Assembly: GCF_026212465.1 (NCBI RefSeq)
Contig: NC_080061.1
Span: forward strand, 19,950,141-20,014,140
Direction of reading: 5' to 3'
From: Amaranthus tricolor
Taxonomy: Eukaryota > Streptophyta > Magnoliopsida > Caryophyllales > Amaranthaceae
DNA length: 64,000 nt
Made by a program: the position numbers and the translations under genes. Positions within the stretch are counted from its first letter, which is position 1, and each line of letters begins with the position of its first letter. Shown here one piece after another: positions 34,424-49,288 of this stretch. The notes below the pieces were generated by a model. It ran no database searches and was not told the DNA's origin. It saw nothing but the letters and a program-made list of their open reading frames with translations.

Positions 34424-37400
34424 ACTATTGTTTTCGTTTCTAACCATTTCAATACAATAATATATATCAAATAGTGATGTGTGCCACTTTGTGGCAAACA
34501 AACCAAGTTTCAAGCATTTTATGCGAGAAAGTGCCAAAAAGCATAAAAACCACAAAAACGCAACTTAGCACGTAATATCAAGCATATGACAATTGTTTTA
34601 GATTCTAACCATTTTAACACAATATTATATACCTAATAGTGTTGTGTCCCATGTATCGTGGCAAACAAACAAAGTTTGAACAACATTATGCGATTAAGTA
34701 CGAAAAAGCAAAAAAAACCTCAGTAACGCAACTTAGCATGTAATATCAACCATATGGCTATTGTTTTTTATTCTAACCATTTCAACAAAATTATATATTC
34801 CAAATAGAGATGTGTGCCATTTTTTGTGGCAAACAAACCTAGTATGAACCACTCTATACGAGAAAGTGCCAAAAAGATTAAAAGCCTAAAAAACGCAACT
34901 TAGCACGTAATATCAAGCATATGACTATTGTTTTCGATTCTAACAATTTCAACACAATATTTTATACCAAAAAGTGTTGTGTGCCATTTTTCGTGGCAAA
35001 CAAACCATGTTTGAATCACTTTATGCGAAAAGTGCCAAAAACGCTAAAAACCTCAAAATTGCAACCTAGCACATAATATTAAGCATATGACTATTGTTTT
35101 CAATTCTAACCATTTGAACACAATATTTTACACCAAATATTTCTGTGTGCCAAGTTTTGTGGAAAACAAACCACGTTTTAACCACTTTATGCGAGAAAGT
35201 ACCAAAAACGCTTAAAAACCTCAAAAACGCAACTTAGCACGTAATATCAAGCACATGACAATTGTTTTTGATTCAAACCATTTCAAAACAATAATATATA
35301 CCAAATAGTTTTGTGTACCATGTTTCGTGAAAAACAAACTAAGTTTATAACACTTTACGCACGAAAGTGCCAAAAAGCTTAAAAAACTTCAAATCGCAAT
35401 TTAGCCCGTAATATCGGGCATATGGCTATTGTTTTCGATTCTAACCATTTTGATTGAATAATTTTTTCCAAATACTGTTGTGTGACATGTTTCGTGGCAA
35501 ACAAACCAAGTTTAAACCACTTTATGGGAGAAACTGCCATAAAAGCTTTAAAAACCTAAAAAAACAAAATTTAGCATGTAATATAAAGCATATGACTATT
35601 GCTTTCGTTTCTATCCATTTCAACACAATAATATATATCAAACGTGATGTGTGCCATTTTTCGTGGCAAAAAAACCAAGTTTGAACTACTTTATGCAAGA
35701 AACTGCCAAAAACGCTAAAAAAACTTGAAAAGTGCTACTTAGCACATAATACCAAGTATATGACTATTGTTTTTAATTTTAACCATTTCACGAAAATATA
35801 TTATACCAAATAGTGTTGTGTGCAATGTTTTGTGGCAAACAAATAAAGTTTGAACCACTTTATGCGAGAAAGCACCAAAAACGCTTAAAAAACCTCAAAA
35901 ATGCAACTTAGCACGTAATATCAAGCATATGATTATTGTTATCGATTCTAACCATTTCAACACAATATTATATACCTAATAGTGTTGTGTGCCATGTTTC
36001 GTGGCAAACAAACCAAGTTTGAGCCACTTTATGCGATAATGTGCCAAAAAGCTTAAAAAACCTCAAAATCGCAACTTAGCACGTAATATCAACCATATGG
36101 CTATAGTTTTTGATTCTAACAATTTCAAAAAAATAGTGACGTGTGCCATTTTTTGTGCCAAACAAACCATGTTTGAACCACTTTATGCAAGAAAGTTACA
36201 AAAACGCTTAAAAACCTCAAAAACGCAACTTAGCACGTAATATCAAGCATATGACTATTGTTTTTTATTCAAACCATTTCAAAACAATAATATATACCAA
36301 ATAGTGTTATGTACCATGTTTCGTGGCAAACAAACCAAGTTTAAATAACTTTATGCAAGAAAGTGCCAAAAAGCTTAAAAAAACCTCAAAACGCAATTTA
36401 GCCCGTAGTATCAAGCATATGGCTATTGTTTTTGATTCTAACAATTTCGACAGAATAATATATTCCAAATAGTGTTGTGTGACATAATTTGTGGCAAACA
36501 AACCAAGTTTGAACCACTTTATGCGAAAAAGTACCAAAAACGCTAAAAAACCTCAAAAAAGCAACCTAGCACGTAATATCAAGCATATGACTATTGTTTT
36601 CGATTCTAACCACTTCAACACAATATTTTACACCAAATTGTGTTGTGTGCCAAGAATCGTGGCAAACAGACCAAGTTTGAACCACTTTATGCGAGAAAAT
36701 ACCAAAAACGCTTAAAAACCTCAAAAACGCAACTTAGCACGTAATATCAAGCATATGACTATTATTTTTGATTCTAAACATTTCAACAAAATAATATATG
36801 CCAAATAGTGTTGTTTGGCATTTTTCGTGGCAAACAAACCAAGTTTTAAATAGTTGATCCAAGAAAGTGCCAAAAACGCATAGAAAAGCTCAAAAACACA
36901 ACTTAGCTCGTAATATCAATCATTTGAGTATTGTTTTCGTCTCCAACCATTTCCAAAAATTAATACATACCAAATAGTTTTGTGTGCCATGTTTTGTGGC
37001 GAACAAACCAAGTTTAAACCACTTTATGTGAGAAAGTTCCAAAAAGCTTACAAAACCTTAAAAACGCAACATAGCACGTAATATCAAGCATATGGCTATC
37101 GATTTCGGTTCTAACCATTTCAACAAACTAATATATACCAAATATTTATGTGTGCCATTTTTTTGTGGCAAACAAACCAAGTTTCAACCACTCTATGCGA
37201 GAAAGTGCCAAAAAGCTTAAAAACCTCAAAAACGCAACTTAGCACGTAATATGAACCATATGATTATTGTTTTTGATTCTAACCATTTCAACACAATATT
37301 ATATACCGAATAGTGTTGAGTGCCATGTTTGGTGGCAAGAAACCAAGTTTGAACCACTTTATGTGATTAAGTGCCAAAATGCTTAAAAAACGTCAATAAC

Positions 37401-37591
37401 GCAACTGAGCACGTAATATCAACCATATGGCTATTGTTTTTGATTCTAACCATTTCAACAAAATTATATATACAAAATAGAGATGTGTGCCATTTTTTGT
37501 GGCAAACAAACCAAGTTTGAATCACTCTATGCAAGAAAGTGCCAAAAACCTTAAAAAACCTCAAAAATGCAACTTAGTACGTAATATCAAG

Positions 37592-37730
37592 CATATGACT
37601 ATTGTTTTCGATTCTAACCATTTCAACCAATATTATATACCAAAAACTTTGCACCACTTTATGTGAGAAAGTGCCAAAAAAGCTTAAAAAATCTAAAAAA
37701 CAAAATTTAGCATGTAATATCAAGCATATT
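37592..37730. repeat. Satellite monomer reduced to about 133 bp
   Basis: ATACCAAAAA joins CTTTGCACCACTTTATG at about 37,646, dropping the GTGATGTGTGCC to CCAAGTTTG segment. Confidence 0.75.
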
Positions 37731-38770
37731 ACTATTGTTTTCGATTCTAACTATTTCAACACAATATTTGACACCAAATATTGTTGTGTGCCAAGTTTCG
37801 TGGCAAACAAACCACGTTTGAACCACTTTATGCGAGAAAGTACCAAAAACGCTTAAAAACCTCAAAAACGCAACTTAGCACGTAATATAAAGCATATGAC
37901 TATTGTTTTTGATTCAAACCATTTCAAAAAAATAATATATACCAAATAGTTTTTTGTTCCATGTTTCGTGGAAAAGAAATCAAGTTTAAACCACTTTATG
38001 CAAGAAAGTGCCAAAAAGCTTAATAAACTTAAAACGCAATTTAGCCCGTAATATCAGGCATATAGCTATTGTTTTCGATTCAAACCATTTCGATAAAATA
38101 ATATATTCCAAATAGTGTTGTGTAACATGTTTCGTGGCAAAAAAAAAACAAGTTTGAACCACTTTATGTGAGAAAGTGCCGAAAAAGCTTTAAAAACCTA
38201 AAAAAACAAAATTTAGCATGTAATATCAAGCATATGACTATTGTTTTCGATTCTAACTATGTCAACACAATATTTTACACCAAATATTTTTGTGTGCCAT
38301 ATTTCGTGTCAAACAAACCACGTTTGAACCACTTTATGCGAGAAAGTACCAAAAAACGCTTAAAAACCTCAAAAACGCAACTTAGCACGTAATATCAAGC
38401 ATATGACTATTGTTATTGATTCAAACCATTTCAAAACAATAATATATACCAAATAGTCTTAAGTTCCATGTTTCATGGAAAACAAACCAAGTTTAAACCA
38501 CTTTATGCAAGAAAGTGCCAAAAAGCATAAAAAACATCAAACGCAATTTAGCCCGTATCATCAGGCATATGGCTTTTGTTTTCGATTCAAACCATTTCGA
38601 TAGAATAATATATTCCAAATAGTGGTGTGTGACATGTTTCGTGGCAAACAAACCAAGTTTGAACCATTTTATGTGAGAAAGTGCCAAAAAAGCTTAAAAA
38701 ATCTAAAAAAACAAAATTTAGCATGTAATATCAAGCATATGACTATTGTTTTCGTTTCTAACCGTTTCAA

Positions 38771-38870
38771 NNNNNNNNNNNNNNNNNNNNNNNNNNNNNN
38801 NNNNNNNNNNNNNNNNNNNNNNNNNNNNNNNNNNNNNNNNNNNNNNNNNNNNNNNNNNNNNNNNNNNNNN
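38771..38870. other. Assembly gap, 100 N
   Basis: Exactly 100 N inside the satellite. The left edge is about 40 bp into a monomer and the right edge starts at GCAATTTAGCCC near a monomer end. A round 100 is a placeholder, so the true missing length, possibly many monomers, is unknown. Confidence 0.99.
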
Positions 38871-40080
38871 GCAATTTAGCCCGTAATATCAGGCATATGG
38901 CTATTGTTTTCAATTAAAACCATTTCGATAGAATAATATATTCCAAATAGTGTTGTGTGATATGTTTCGTGGCAAACAAACCAAGTTTGAACAACTTTAT
39001 GTGAGAAAGTGCCCAAAAAGCTTTAAAAACCTAAAAAAAAAAAAATTAGCATGTAATATCAAGCATATGAATATTGTTTTCGTTTCTAACCATTTCAACA
39101 CAATAATATATACCAAATCGTGATGTGTGCCATTTTTTGTGGCAAACAAACCCAGTTTGAACTACTTTATGCAAGAAACTGCCAAAAACGCTAAAAAAAA
39201 CCTAAAAAGCGCTACTTAGCACATAATACCTAGTATATGACTATTGTTTTTTAATTTTAACCATTTCAAGATAATATTTTATACCAAATAGTGTTGTGTG
39301 CAAAGTTTCATGGCAAAAAAATCAAGTTTGAACCACTTTATGTGAGAAAGCACCAAAAACGCTTAAAAAACCTGAAAAACGCAACTTAGCACGTAATATG
39401 AAGCATATGATTATTGTTTTTTATTCTAACCATTTTGACACAATATTATATAACTAATAGTGTTGTGTACCATGTTTCGTGGAAAACAAACCAAGTTTGA
39501 ACCACTCTATGCGTGAAAGTGCCAAAAAGCTTAAAAAACCTCTAAAACGCATCTTAGCAGGTAATATCAAGCATATGACTATTGTTTTCGGTTCTAACCA
39601 TTTCAAACACAATATTATATATCAAAAAGCGACGTGTGCCATTTTTTGTGGCAACCAAACGAAGTATGAATCACTTTATGCGAGAAAGAGACAAAAACGC
39701 CTAAAAAACCTCAAAGATGCAACCTTGCACATAATATCAAGAATATTGACTATTGTTTTCGATTCTAACCATTTAAACACAATATTTTACATCAAATATT
39801 GTTATGTGCCAAGTTTCGTGGAAAACAAATCACGTTCTAACCACTTTATGCGAGAAAGTACCAAAAATGATTAAAAATCTCAAAAAAACGCAACTTAGCA
39901 CGTAATATAAAGCATATGACTATTGTTTTTGATTCAAACCATTTCAACACAATATTATATACCTAATAGTGTTGTGTGCCATGTTTTGTGGAAAACAAAC
40001 CAAGGTTGAGCCACTTTATGCGACCTATTGCAAAAAATATCTTAAAAAACCTATAAAATGCAACTTAGCACGTAATATCA
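38871..40080. repeat. ~168-bp satellite array, segment IV, left of the HOR
   Basis: About seven divergent monomers between the gap and the first recognisable higher-order unit. They resemble the mosaic part (for example CAGGCATATGGC with TTTCGATAGAATAATATATTCC) rather than the HOR. No gene is supported. Confidence 0.93.
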
Positions 40081-41421
40081 ACCATATGGCTATTGTTTTT
40101 GATTCTAACCAATTCAACAAAATTATATACACCAAATAGTGATGTGTGACATTTTTTGTGGCAAAGAAACCACGTTTGAACCACCTTATGCGAGAAAGTT
40201 ACAAAAACACTTAAAAACCTCAAAAACGCAACTTAGCACGTAATATCAAGCATATGACTATTGTTTTTGATTCAAACTATCTCAAAAAAATAATATATAC
40301 CAAATAGTGTTGTGTACCATGTTTCGTGGCAGACAAACCAAGTTTAAACAACTTTATGCGAGAAAGTGCCAAAAAGCTTAAAAAACCTCAAAACGCAATT
40401 TAGCCCGAAATATCAAGCATATGGCTATTGTTTTCGATTCTAACAATTTCGACACAATAATATATTCCAAATAGTGTTGTGTGACATGCTTCGTGGCAAA
40501 CAAACCAAGTTTAAACCACTTTATGCGAGAAAGTACTAAAAACGCTTAAAAAACATCAAAAACACAACTTAGCTCGTAAAATCAACCATATGAGTATTGT
40601 TTTCGTTTCCAACCATTTCAAATAAATAATATATACCAAATAGTGTTGTGTGCCATGTTTTGTGGCGAACAAACCAAGTTTAAACCACTTTATGTGAGAA
40701 AGTGCAAAAAAGCTTACAAAACCTAAAAAACGCAACGTAGGACGTCATATCAAGCATATGGCTGTTGATTTCGGTTCTAACCATTTCAACAGAATAATAT
40801 ATACCAAATAGGGATGTGTGCCTTTTTTTAAGGCAAATAAACCAAGTTTTAATCACTCTATGTGAGAAAGTGTCAAAATGCTAAAAAAACCTCAAAAATG
40901 CAACTTAGCATGTAATATCCAGCATATGGCAATGGTTTTCGATTAAAACCATTTCAACAAAATAATAAATACCAAAGAATTATGTGTGCCATTTTTTCGT
41001 GGTAAACAAACTATGTTTGAACCACTTTATGCGAGAAAGCGCCAAAAACGCTAAAAAAACCTAAAAAGGGAACCCTAGCACATAATATAAAGCATATAAA
41101 CATTATTTTCAATTCTAACCATTTGAGCAAATAGTTATACACCAAATAGTGTTGTGTGCCATGTTTCGTGGCAAACAAACCAAGTTTGAACCATTTTATG
41201 CGAGAAAGTACCGAAAATGATAAAAAAAAACCTCAAAATCGCAACCTAACACGTAATATCAAGCATATGACTATTGTTTTCGATTCTAACCACTTCAACA
41301 CAATATTTTACACCAAATAGTGTTGCGTGCCAAGAATCGTGGCAAACAAGCCAAGTTTGAACCACTTTATGCGAGAAAGTACCAAAAACGCTTAAAAACC
41401 TCAAAAACGCAACTTAGCACG

Positions 41422-43601
41422 TGACTATTGTTTTTTATTCTAAAGGTTTCAACTCAATAATATATGCCAAATAGTGTTGTGTGCCATTTGTCGTGGCTAA
41501 CAATCCAAGTTTTAACCACCTGATGCGAGAAAGTGCCAAAAACGCTTAAAAAACCTCAAAAACGCAACTTAGCACGTTATATCAAGCATATGACTATTGT
41601 TTTTGATTCAAACCATTTGAAAACAATAATATATACCAAATAGTGTTGTGTACCATGTTTCGTGGCAAACAAATCAAGTTTGAACCACTATATGCGAGAA
41701 AGCACCAAAAACGCTGAAAAAACCTCAAACACGAAACTTAGCACGTAATATCAAGCATATAATTCTTGTTTTTTATTCTAACCATTTCAACACAATATTA
41801 TATACCTAATAGTTTTGTGTGCCATGTTACATGGGAAACAAACCAAGTTTGAGCCACATTGTGCGATTAAGTGCCAAAAAGCTTAAAAAAAACCTCAAAA
41901 TCGCAACTTAGCACGTAATATGAAGCATATGGCTATTGTTTTTGATTCTAACCCTTTCAACAAAATTATATATACTAAATTGTGATGTGTGCCTTTTTTT
42001 GTGGCAAACAAACCACGTTTGAACCACTTTATGCGAGAAAGTCACAAAAACGCTTAAAAACCTCAAAAACGCAACTTAGCACGTAATATCAAGCATATGA
42101 CTATTGTTTTTGATTCAAACCATTTCAAAAAAATAATAAATACCAATTAGTGTTGTGTAGCATGTTTCGTGGCATACAAACCAAGTTTAAACAACTTTAT
42201 GCGAGAAAGTGCCAAAAAGCTTAAAAAACCTTAAAACGGAATTTAGCCCGTAATATAAAGCATATGGCTATTGTTTTCGATTCAAACAATTTCGACAGAA
42301 TAATATATTCCAAATAGTGTTGTGTGACATGCTTCGTGGCAAACAAACCAAGTTTAAACCACTTTATGCGAGAAAGTACCAAAAACGCTAAAAAAACCTC
42401 AAAAAAGCAACCTAGCACGTAACAACAAGCATATGACTATTGTATTCGATTCTAACCACTTCAACACAATATTTTACACCAAATAGTGTTGCGTGCCAAA
42501 AATCGTGGCAAACAAACCAAGTTTAAACAACTTTATGCGAGAAAGTACTAAAAACGCTTAAAAACCTCAAAAACGCAACTTAGCACGTAATATATAGCAT
42601 ATGACTATTGTTTTTGATTCTAAACATTTCAACATAATAATATATTCCAAATAGTGTTGTGTGACATGCTTCGTGGCAAACAAACCAAGTTTAAACCACT
42701 TTATGCGAGAAAGTGCCAAAAACGCTTAAAAAACCTCAAAAACACAACTTAGCTCGTAAAATCAACCATATGAGTATTGTTTTCGTTTCCAACCATTTCA
42801 AATAAATAATATATACCAAATAGTGTTGTGTGCCATGTTTTGTGGCGAACAAACCAAGTTTAAACCACTTTATGTGAGAAAGTGCAAAAAAGCTTACAAA
42901 ACCTAAAAAACGCAACGTAGGACGTCATATCAAGCATATGGCTGTTGATTTCGGTTCTAACCATTTCAACAGAATAATATATACCAAATAGGGATGTGTG
43001 CCTTTTTTTAAGGCAAATAAACCAAGTTTTAATCACTCTAGGTGAGAAAGTGTCAAAATGCTAAAAAAACCTCAAAAATGCAACTTAGCATGTAATATCC
43101 AGCATATGGCAATGGTTTTCGATTAAAACCATTTCAACAAAATAATAATTACCAAAGAATTATTTGTGCCATTTTTTCGTGGTAAACAAACTATGTTTGA
43201 ACCACTTTATGCGAGAAAGCGCCAAAAACGCTAAAAAACCTAAAAAGCGAACCCTAGCACATAATATCAAGCATATAAACATTATTTTCAATTCTAACCA
43301 TTTGAGCAAATAGTTATACACCAAATAGTGTTGTGTGCCATGTTTTGTGGCAAACAAACCAAGTTTGAACCATTTTATGCGAGAAAGTACCGAAAATGAT
43401 AAAAAAAAAACCTCAAAATCGCAACCTAACACGTAATATCAAGCATATGACTATTGTTTTCGATTCTAACCACTTCAACACAATATTTTACACCAAATAG
43501 TGTTGCGTGCCAAGAATCGTGGCAAACAAGCCAAGTTTGAACCACTTTATGCGAGAAAGTACCAAAAACGCTTAAAAACCTCAAAAACGCAACTTAGCAC
43601 G
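41422..43601. repeat. HOR copy 1, 2180 bp
   Basis: Complete unit. Near 42,640-42,720 one monomer carries the ATATTCCAAATAGTG...GACATGCTTCG variant of a neighbouring subtype instead of the ATATGCCAAA variant found there in copy 2 (44,822), which looks like a conversion patch. Confidence 0.9.
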
Positions 43602-45780
43602 TGACTATTGTTTTTTATTCTAAAGGTTTCAACTCAATAATATATGCCAAATAGTGTTGTGTGCCATTTGTCGTGGCAAACAATCCAAGTTTTAACCACC
43701 TGATGCGAGAAAGTGCCAAAAACGCTTAAAAAACCTCAAAAACGCAATTTAGCACGTTATTTCAAGCATATGACTATTGTTTTTGATTCAAACCATTTGA
43801 AAACAATAATATATACCAAATAGTGTAGTGTACCATGTTTCGTGGCAAACAAATCAAGTTTCAACCACTATATGCGAGAAAGCACCAAAAACGCTGAAAA
43901 AACCTCAAACACGAAACTTAGCACGTAATATCAAGCATATAATTCTTGTTTTTTATTCTAACCATTTCAACACAATATTATATACCTAATAGTTTTGTGT
44001 GCCATGTTACATGGGAAACAAACCAAGTTTGAGCCATATTGTGCGATTAAGTGCCAAAAAGCTTAAAAAAAACCTCAAAATCGCAACTTAGCACGTAATA
44101 TAAAGCATATGGCTATTGTTTTTGATTCTAACCATTTCAACAAAATTATATATACTAAATTGTGATGTGTGCCTTTTTTTGTGGCAAACAAACCACGTTT
44201 GAACCACTTTATGCGAGAAAGTTACAAAAACGCTTAAAAACCTCAAAAACGCAACTTAGCACGTAATATCAAGCATATGACTATTGTTTTTGATTCAAAC
44301 CATTTCAAAAAAATAATAAATACCAAATAGTGTTGTGTAGCATGTTTCGTGGCAGACAAACCAAGTTTAAACAACTTTATCCGAGAAAGTGCCAAAAAGC
44401 ATAAAAAACCTTAAAACGGAATTTAGCCCGTAATATAAAGCATATGGCTATTGTTTTCGATTCATACACTTTCGACAGAATAATATATTCCAAATAGTGT
44501 TGTGTGACATGCTTCGTGGCAAACAAACCAAGTTTAAACCACTTTATGCGAGAAAGTACCAAAAACGCTAAAAAAACCTCAAAAAAGCAACCTAGCACGT
44601 AACAACAAGCATATGACTATTGTATTCGATTCTAACCACTTCAACACAATATTTTATACCAAATAGTGTTGCGTGCCAAGAATCGTGGCAAACAAACCAA
44701 GTTTGAACCACTTTATGCGAGAAAGTACTAAAAACGCTTAAAAACCTCAAAAACGCAACTTAGCACGTAATATATAGCATATGACTATTGTTTTTGATTC
44801 TAAACATTTCAACATAATAATATATGCCAAAAAGTGTTGTGTGCCATTTTCCGTGGAAAACAAACCAAGTTTTAAACACTTGATGCGAGAAAGTGCCAAA
44901 AACGCTTAAAAAACCTCAAAAACACAACTTAGCTCGTAAAATCAACCATATGAGTATTGTTTTCGTTTCCAACCATTTCAAATAAATAATATATACCAAA
45001 TAGTGTTGTGTGCCATGTTTTGTGGCGAACAAACCAAGTTTAAACCACTTTATGTGAGAAAGTGAAAAAAAAGCTTACAAAACCTAAAAAACGCAACGTA
45101 GCACGTCATATCAAGCATATGGCTGTTGATTTGGGTTCTAACCAATTCAACACAATAATATATACCAAATAGGGATGTGTGCCTTTTTTTAAGGCAAATA
45201 AACCAAGTTTTAATCACTCTATGTGAGAAAGTGTCAAAATGCTAAAAAAACCTCAAAAATGCAACTTAGCATGTAATATCCAGCATATGGCAATGGTTTT
45301 CGAATAAAACCATTTCAACAAAATAATAAATACCAAAGAATTATGTGTGCCATTTTTTCGTGGTAAACAAACTATGTTTGAACCACTTTATGCGAGAAAG
45401 CGCCAAAAACGCTAAAAAACCTAAAAAGCGAACCCTAGCACATAATATCAAGCATATAAACATTATTTTCAATTCTAACCATTTGAGCAAATAGTTATAC
45501 ACCAAATAGTGTTGTGTGCCATGTTTCGTGGCAAACAAACCAAGTTTGAACCATTTTATGCGAGAAAGTACCGAAAATGATAAAAAAAACCTCAAAATCG
45601 CAACCTAACACGTAATATCAAGCATATGACTATTGTTTTCGATTCTAACCACTTCAACACAATATTTTACACCAAATAGTGTTGCGTGCCAAGAATCGTG
45701 GCAAACAAGCCAAGTTTGAACCACTTTATGCGAGAAAGTACCAAAAACGCTTAAAAACCTCAAAAACGCAACTTAGCACG
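43602..45780. repeat. HOR copy 2, 2179 bp
   Basis: Complete 13-monomer unit, slightly more diverged from the core copies than they are from each other. Confidence 0.9.
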
Positions 45781-47112
45781 TGACTATTGTTTTTTGTTCT
45801 AAAGGTTTCAACTCAATAATATATGCCAAATAGTGTTGTGTGCCATTTGTCGTGGCAAACAATCCATGTTTTAACCACCTGATGCGAGAAAGTGCCAAAA
45901 ACGCTTAAAAAACCTCAAAAACGCAACTTAGCACGTTATATCAAGCATATGACTATTGTTTTTGATTCAAACCATTTGAAAACAATAATATATACCAAAT
46001 AGTGTTGTGTACCATGTTTCGTGGCAAACAAATCAAGTTTGAACCACTATATGCGAGAAAGCACCAAAAACGCTGAAAAAACCTCAAACACGAAACTTAG
46101 CACGTAATATCAAGCATATAATTCTTGTTTTTTATTCTAACCATTTCAACACAATATTATATACCTAATAGTTTTGTGTGCCATGTTACATGGGAAACAA
46201 ACCAAGTTTGAGCCACATTGTGCGATTAAGTGCCAAAAAGCTTAAAAAAAACCTCAAAATCGCAACTTAGCACGTAATATGAAGCATATGGCTATTGTTT
46301 TTGATTCTAACCATTTCAACAAAATTATATATACTAAATTGTTATGTGTGCCTTTTTTTGTGGCAAACAAACCACGTTTGAACCACTTTATGCGAGAAAG
46401 TTACAAAAACGCTTAAAAACCTCAAAAACGCAACTTAGCACGTAATATCAAGCATATGACTATTGTTTTTGATTAACACCATTTCAAAAAAGTAATATAT
46501 ACCAAATAGTGTTGTGTACCATGTTTCGTGGCAAACAAACCAAGTTTAAACAACTTTATGCGAGAAAGTGCCAAAAAGCTTAAAAAACCTCAAAACGCAA
46601 TTTAGCCCCTAATGTCAAGCATATGGCTATTGTTATCGATTCTAACAATTTCGACAGAATAATATATTCCAAATAGTGTTGTGTGACATGCTTCGTGGCA
46701 AACAAACCAAGTTTAAACCACTTTATGCGAGAAAGTACCAAAAACGCTAAAAAACCTCAAAAAAGCAACCTAGCACGTAACAACAAGCATATGACTATTA
46801 TATTCGATTCTAACCACTTCAACACAATATTTTACACCAAATAGTGTTGCGTGCCAAAAATCGTGGCAAAAAAACCAAGTTTGAACCACTTTATGCGAGA
46901 AAGTACCAAAAACGATTAAAAACCTCAAAAACGCAACTTAGCACGTAATATATAGCATATGACTTGTTTTGTATTCTAAACATTTCAACATAATAATATA
47001 TACCAAACAGTGCTGTGTGCCATTTTCCGTGGAAAACAAACCAAGTTTTAACAACTTGATGCGAGAAAGTGCCAAAAACGCTTAAAAAACCTCAAAAACG
47101 CAACTTAGCACG
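45781..47112. repeat. HOR copy 3, shortened to 8 monomers (1332 bp)
   Basis: The unit runs normally through eight monomers and then returns to the marker monomer after AAAACCTCAAAAACG, skipping the five monomers that occupy 50,629-51,464 in a full unit. The join is in register, as expected from unequal exchange. Confidence 0.92.
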
Positions 47113-49288
47113 TGACTATTGTTTTTTGTTCTAAAGGTTTCAACTCAATAATATATGCCAAATAGTGTGGTGTGCCATTTGTCGTGGCAAACAATCCATG
47201 TTTTAACCACCTGATGCGAGAAAGTGCCAAAAACGCTTAAAAAACCTCAAAAACGCAACTTAGCACGTTATATCAAGCATATGACTATTGTTTTTGATTC
47301 AAACCATTTGAAAACAATAATATATACCAAATAGTGTTGTGTACCATGTTTCGTGGCAAACAAATCAAGTTTGAACCACTATATGCGAGAAAGCACCAAA
47401 AACGCTGAAAAAACCTCAAACACGAAACTTAGCACGTAATATCAAGCATATAATTCTTGTTTTTTATTCTAACCATTTCAACACAATATTATATACCTAA
47501 TAGTTTTGTGTGCCATGTTACATGGGAAACAAACCAAGTTTAAGCCACATTGTGCGATTAAGTGCCAAAAAGCTTAAAAAAAACCTCAAAATCGCAACTT
47601 AGCACGTAATATGAAGCATATGGCTATTGTTTTTGATTCTAACCATTTCAACAAAATTATATATACTAAATTGTGATGTGTGCCTTTTTTTGTGGCAAAC
47701 AAACCACGTTTGAACCACTTTATGCGAGAAAGTTACAAAAACGCTTAAAAACCTCAAAAACGCAACTTAGCACGTAATATCAAGCATATGACTATTGTTT
47801 TTGATTAACACCATTTCAAAAAAGTAATATATACCAAATAGTGTTGTGTACCATGTTTCGTGGCAAACAAACCAAGTTTAAACAACTTTATGCGAGAAAG
47901 TGCCAAAAAGCTTAAAAAACCTCAAAACGCAATTTAGCCCCTAATGTCAAGCATCTGGCTATTGTTATCGATTCTAACAATTTCGACAGAATAATATATT
48001 CCAAATAGTGTTGTGTGACATGCTTCGTGGCAAACAAACCAAGTTTAAACCACTTTATGCGAGAAAGTACCAAAAACGCTAAAAAACCTCAAAAAAGCAA
48101 CCTAGCACGTAACAACAAGCATATGACTATTATATTCGATTCTAACCACTTCAACACAATATTTTACACCAAATAGTGTTGCGTGCCAAAAATCGTGGCA
48201 AAAAAACCAAGTTTGAACCACTTTATGCGAGAAAGTACCAAAAACGATTAAAAACCTCAAAAACGCAACTTAGCACGTAATATATAGCATATGACTTGTT
48301 TTGTATTCTAAACATTTCAACATAATAATATATACCAAACAGTGTTGTGTGCCATTTTCCGTGGAAAACAAACCAAGTTTTAACAACTTGATGCGAGAAA
48401 GTGCCAAAAACGCTTAAAAAACCTCAAAAACACAACTTAGCTCGTAAAATCAACCATATGAGTATTGTTTTCGTTTCCAACCATTTCAAATAAATAATAT
48501 ATACCAAATAGTGTTGTGTGCCATGTTTTGTGGCGAACAAACCAAGTTTAAACCACTTTATGTGAGAAAGTGAAAAAAAAGCTTACAAAACCTAAAAAAC
48601 GCAACGTAGCACGTCATATCAAGCATATGGCTGTTGATTTGGGTTCTAACCAATTCAACACAATAATATATACCAAATAGGGATGTGTGCCTTTTTTTAA
48701 GGCAAATAAACCAAGTTTTAATCACTCTATGTGAGAAAGTGTCAAAATGCTAAAACAACCTCAAAAATGCAACTTAGCATGTAATATCCAGCATATGGCA
48801 ATGGTTTTCGAATAAAACCATTTCAACAAAATAATAAATACCAAAGAATTATGTGTGCCATTTTTTCGTGGTAAACAAACTATGTTTGAACCACTTTATG
48901 CGAGAAAGCGCCAAAAACGCTAAAAAACCTAAAAAGCGAACCCTAGCACATAATATCAAGCATATAAACATTATTTTCAATTCTAACCATTTGAGCAAAT
49001 AGTTATACACCAAATAGTGTTGTGTGCCATGTTTCGTGGCAAACAAACCAAGTTTGAACCATTTTATGCGAGAAAGTACCGAAAATGATAAAAAAAACCT
49101 CAAAATCGCAACCTAACACGTAATATCAAGCATATGACTATTGTTTTCGATTCTAACCACTTCAACACAATATTTTACACCAAATAGTGTTGCGTGCCAA
49201 GAATCGTGGCAAACAAGCCAAGTTTGAACCACTTTATGCGAGAAAGTACCAAAAACGCTTAAAAACCTCAAAAACGCAACTTAGCACG
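47113..49288. repeat. HOR copy 4, 2176 bp
   Basis: Complete unit. By eye it differs from copy 5 at only a handful of positions, such as TAGTGTGGTG against TAGTGTTGTG near 47,168 and CATCTGGC against CATATGGC near 47,952. Confidence 0.93.

Larger units (their letters stand above)
28653..38770. repeat. ~168-bp satellite array, segment III
   Basis: About 60 monomers. This part is a mosaic: about 29,640-30,970 matches 36,080-37,440, and about 31,000-34,335 matches the flanks of the gypsy element (5040-5427 plus 16,330-19,630). Shortened monomers occur at 29,616-29,656, 34,342-34,423 and 37,592-37,730, and a 27-bp internal duplication lies at 31,485-31,536. The segment ends at an assembly gap. 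No gene is supported. Confidence 0.96.

Noticed and set aside
39479..39874. 131-codon plus-strand open frame
   Set aside because: It lies wholly within satellite monomers and repeats the pattern of NKPSLNHFM-type peptides seen in other monomers. It is a by-product of the repeat.
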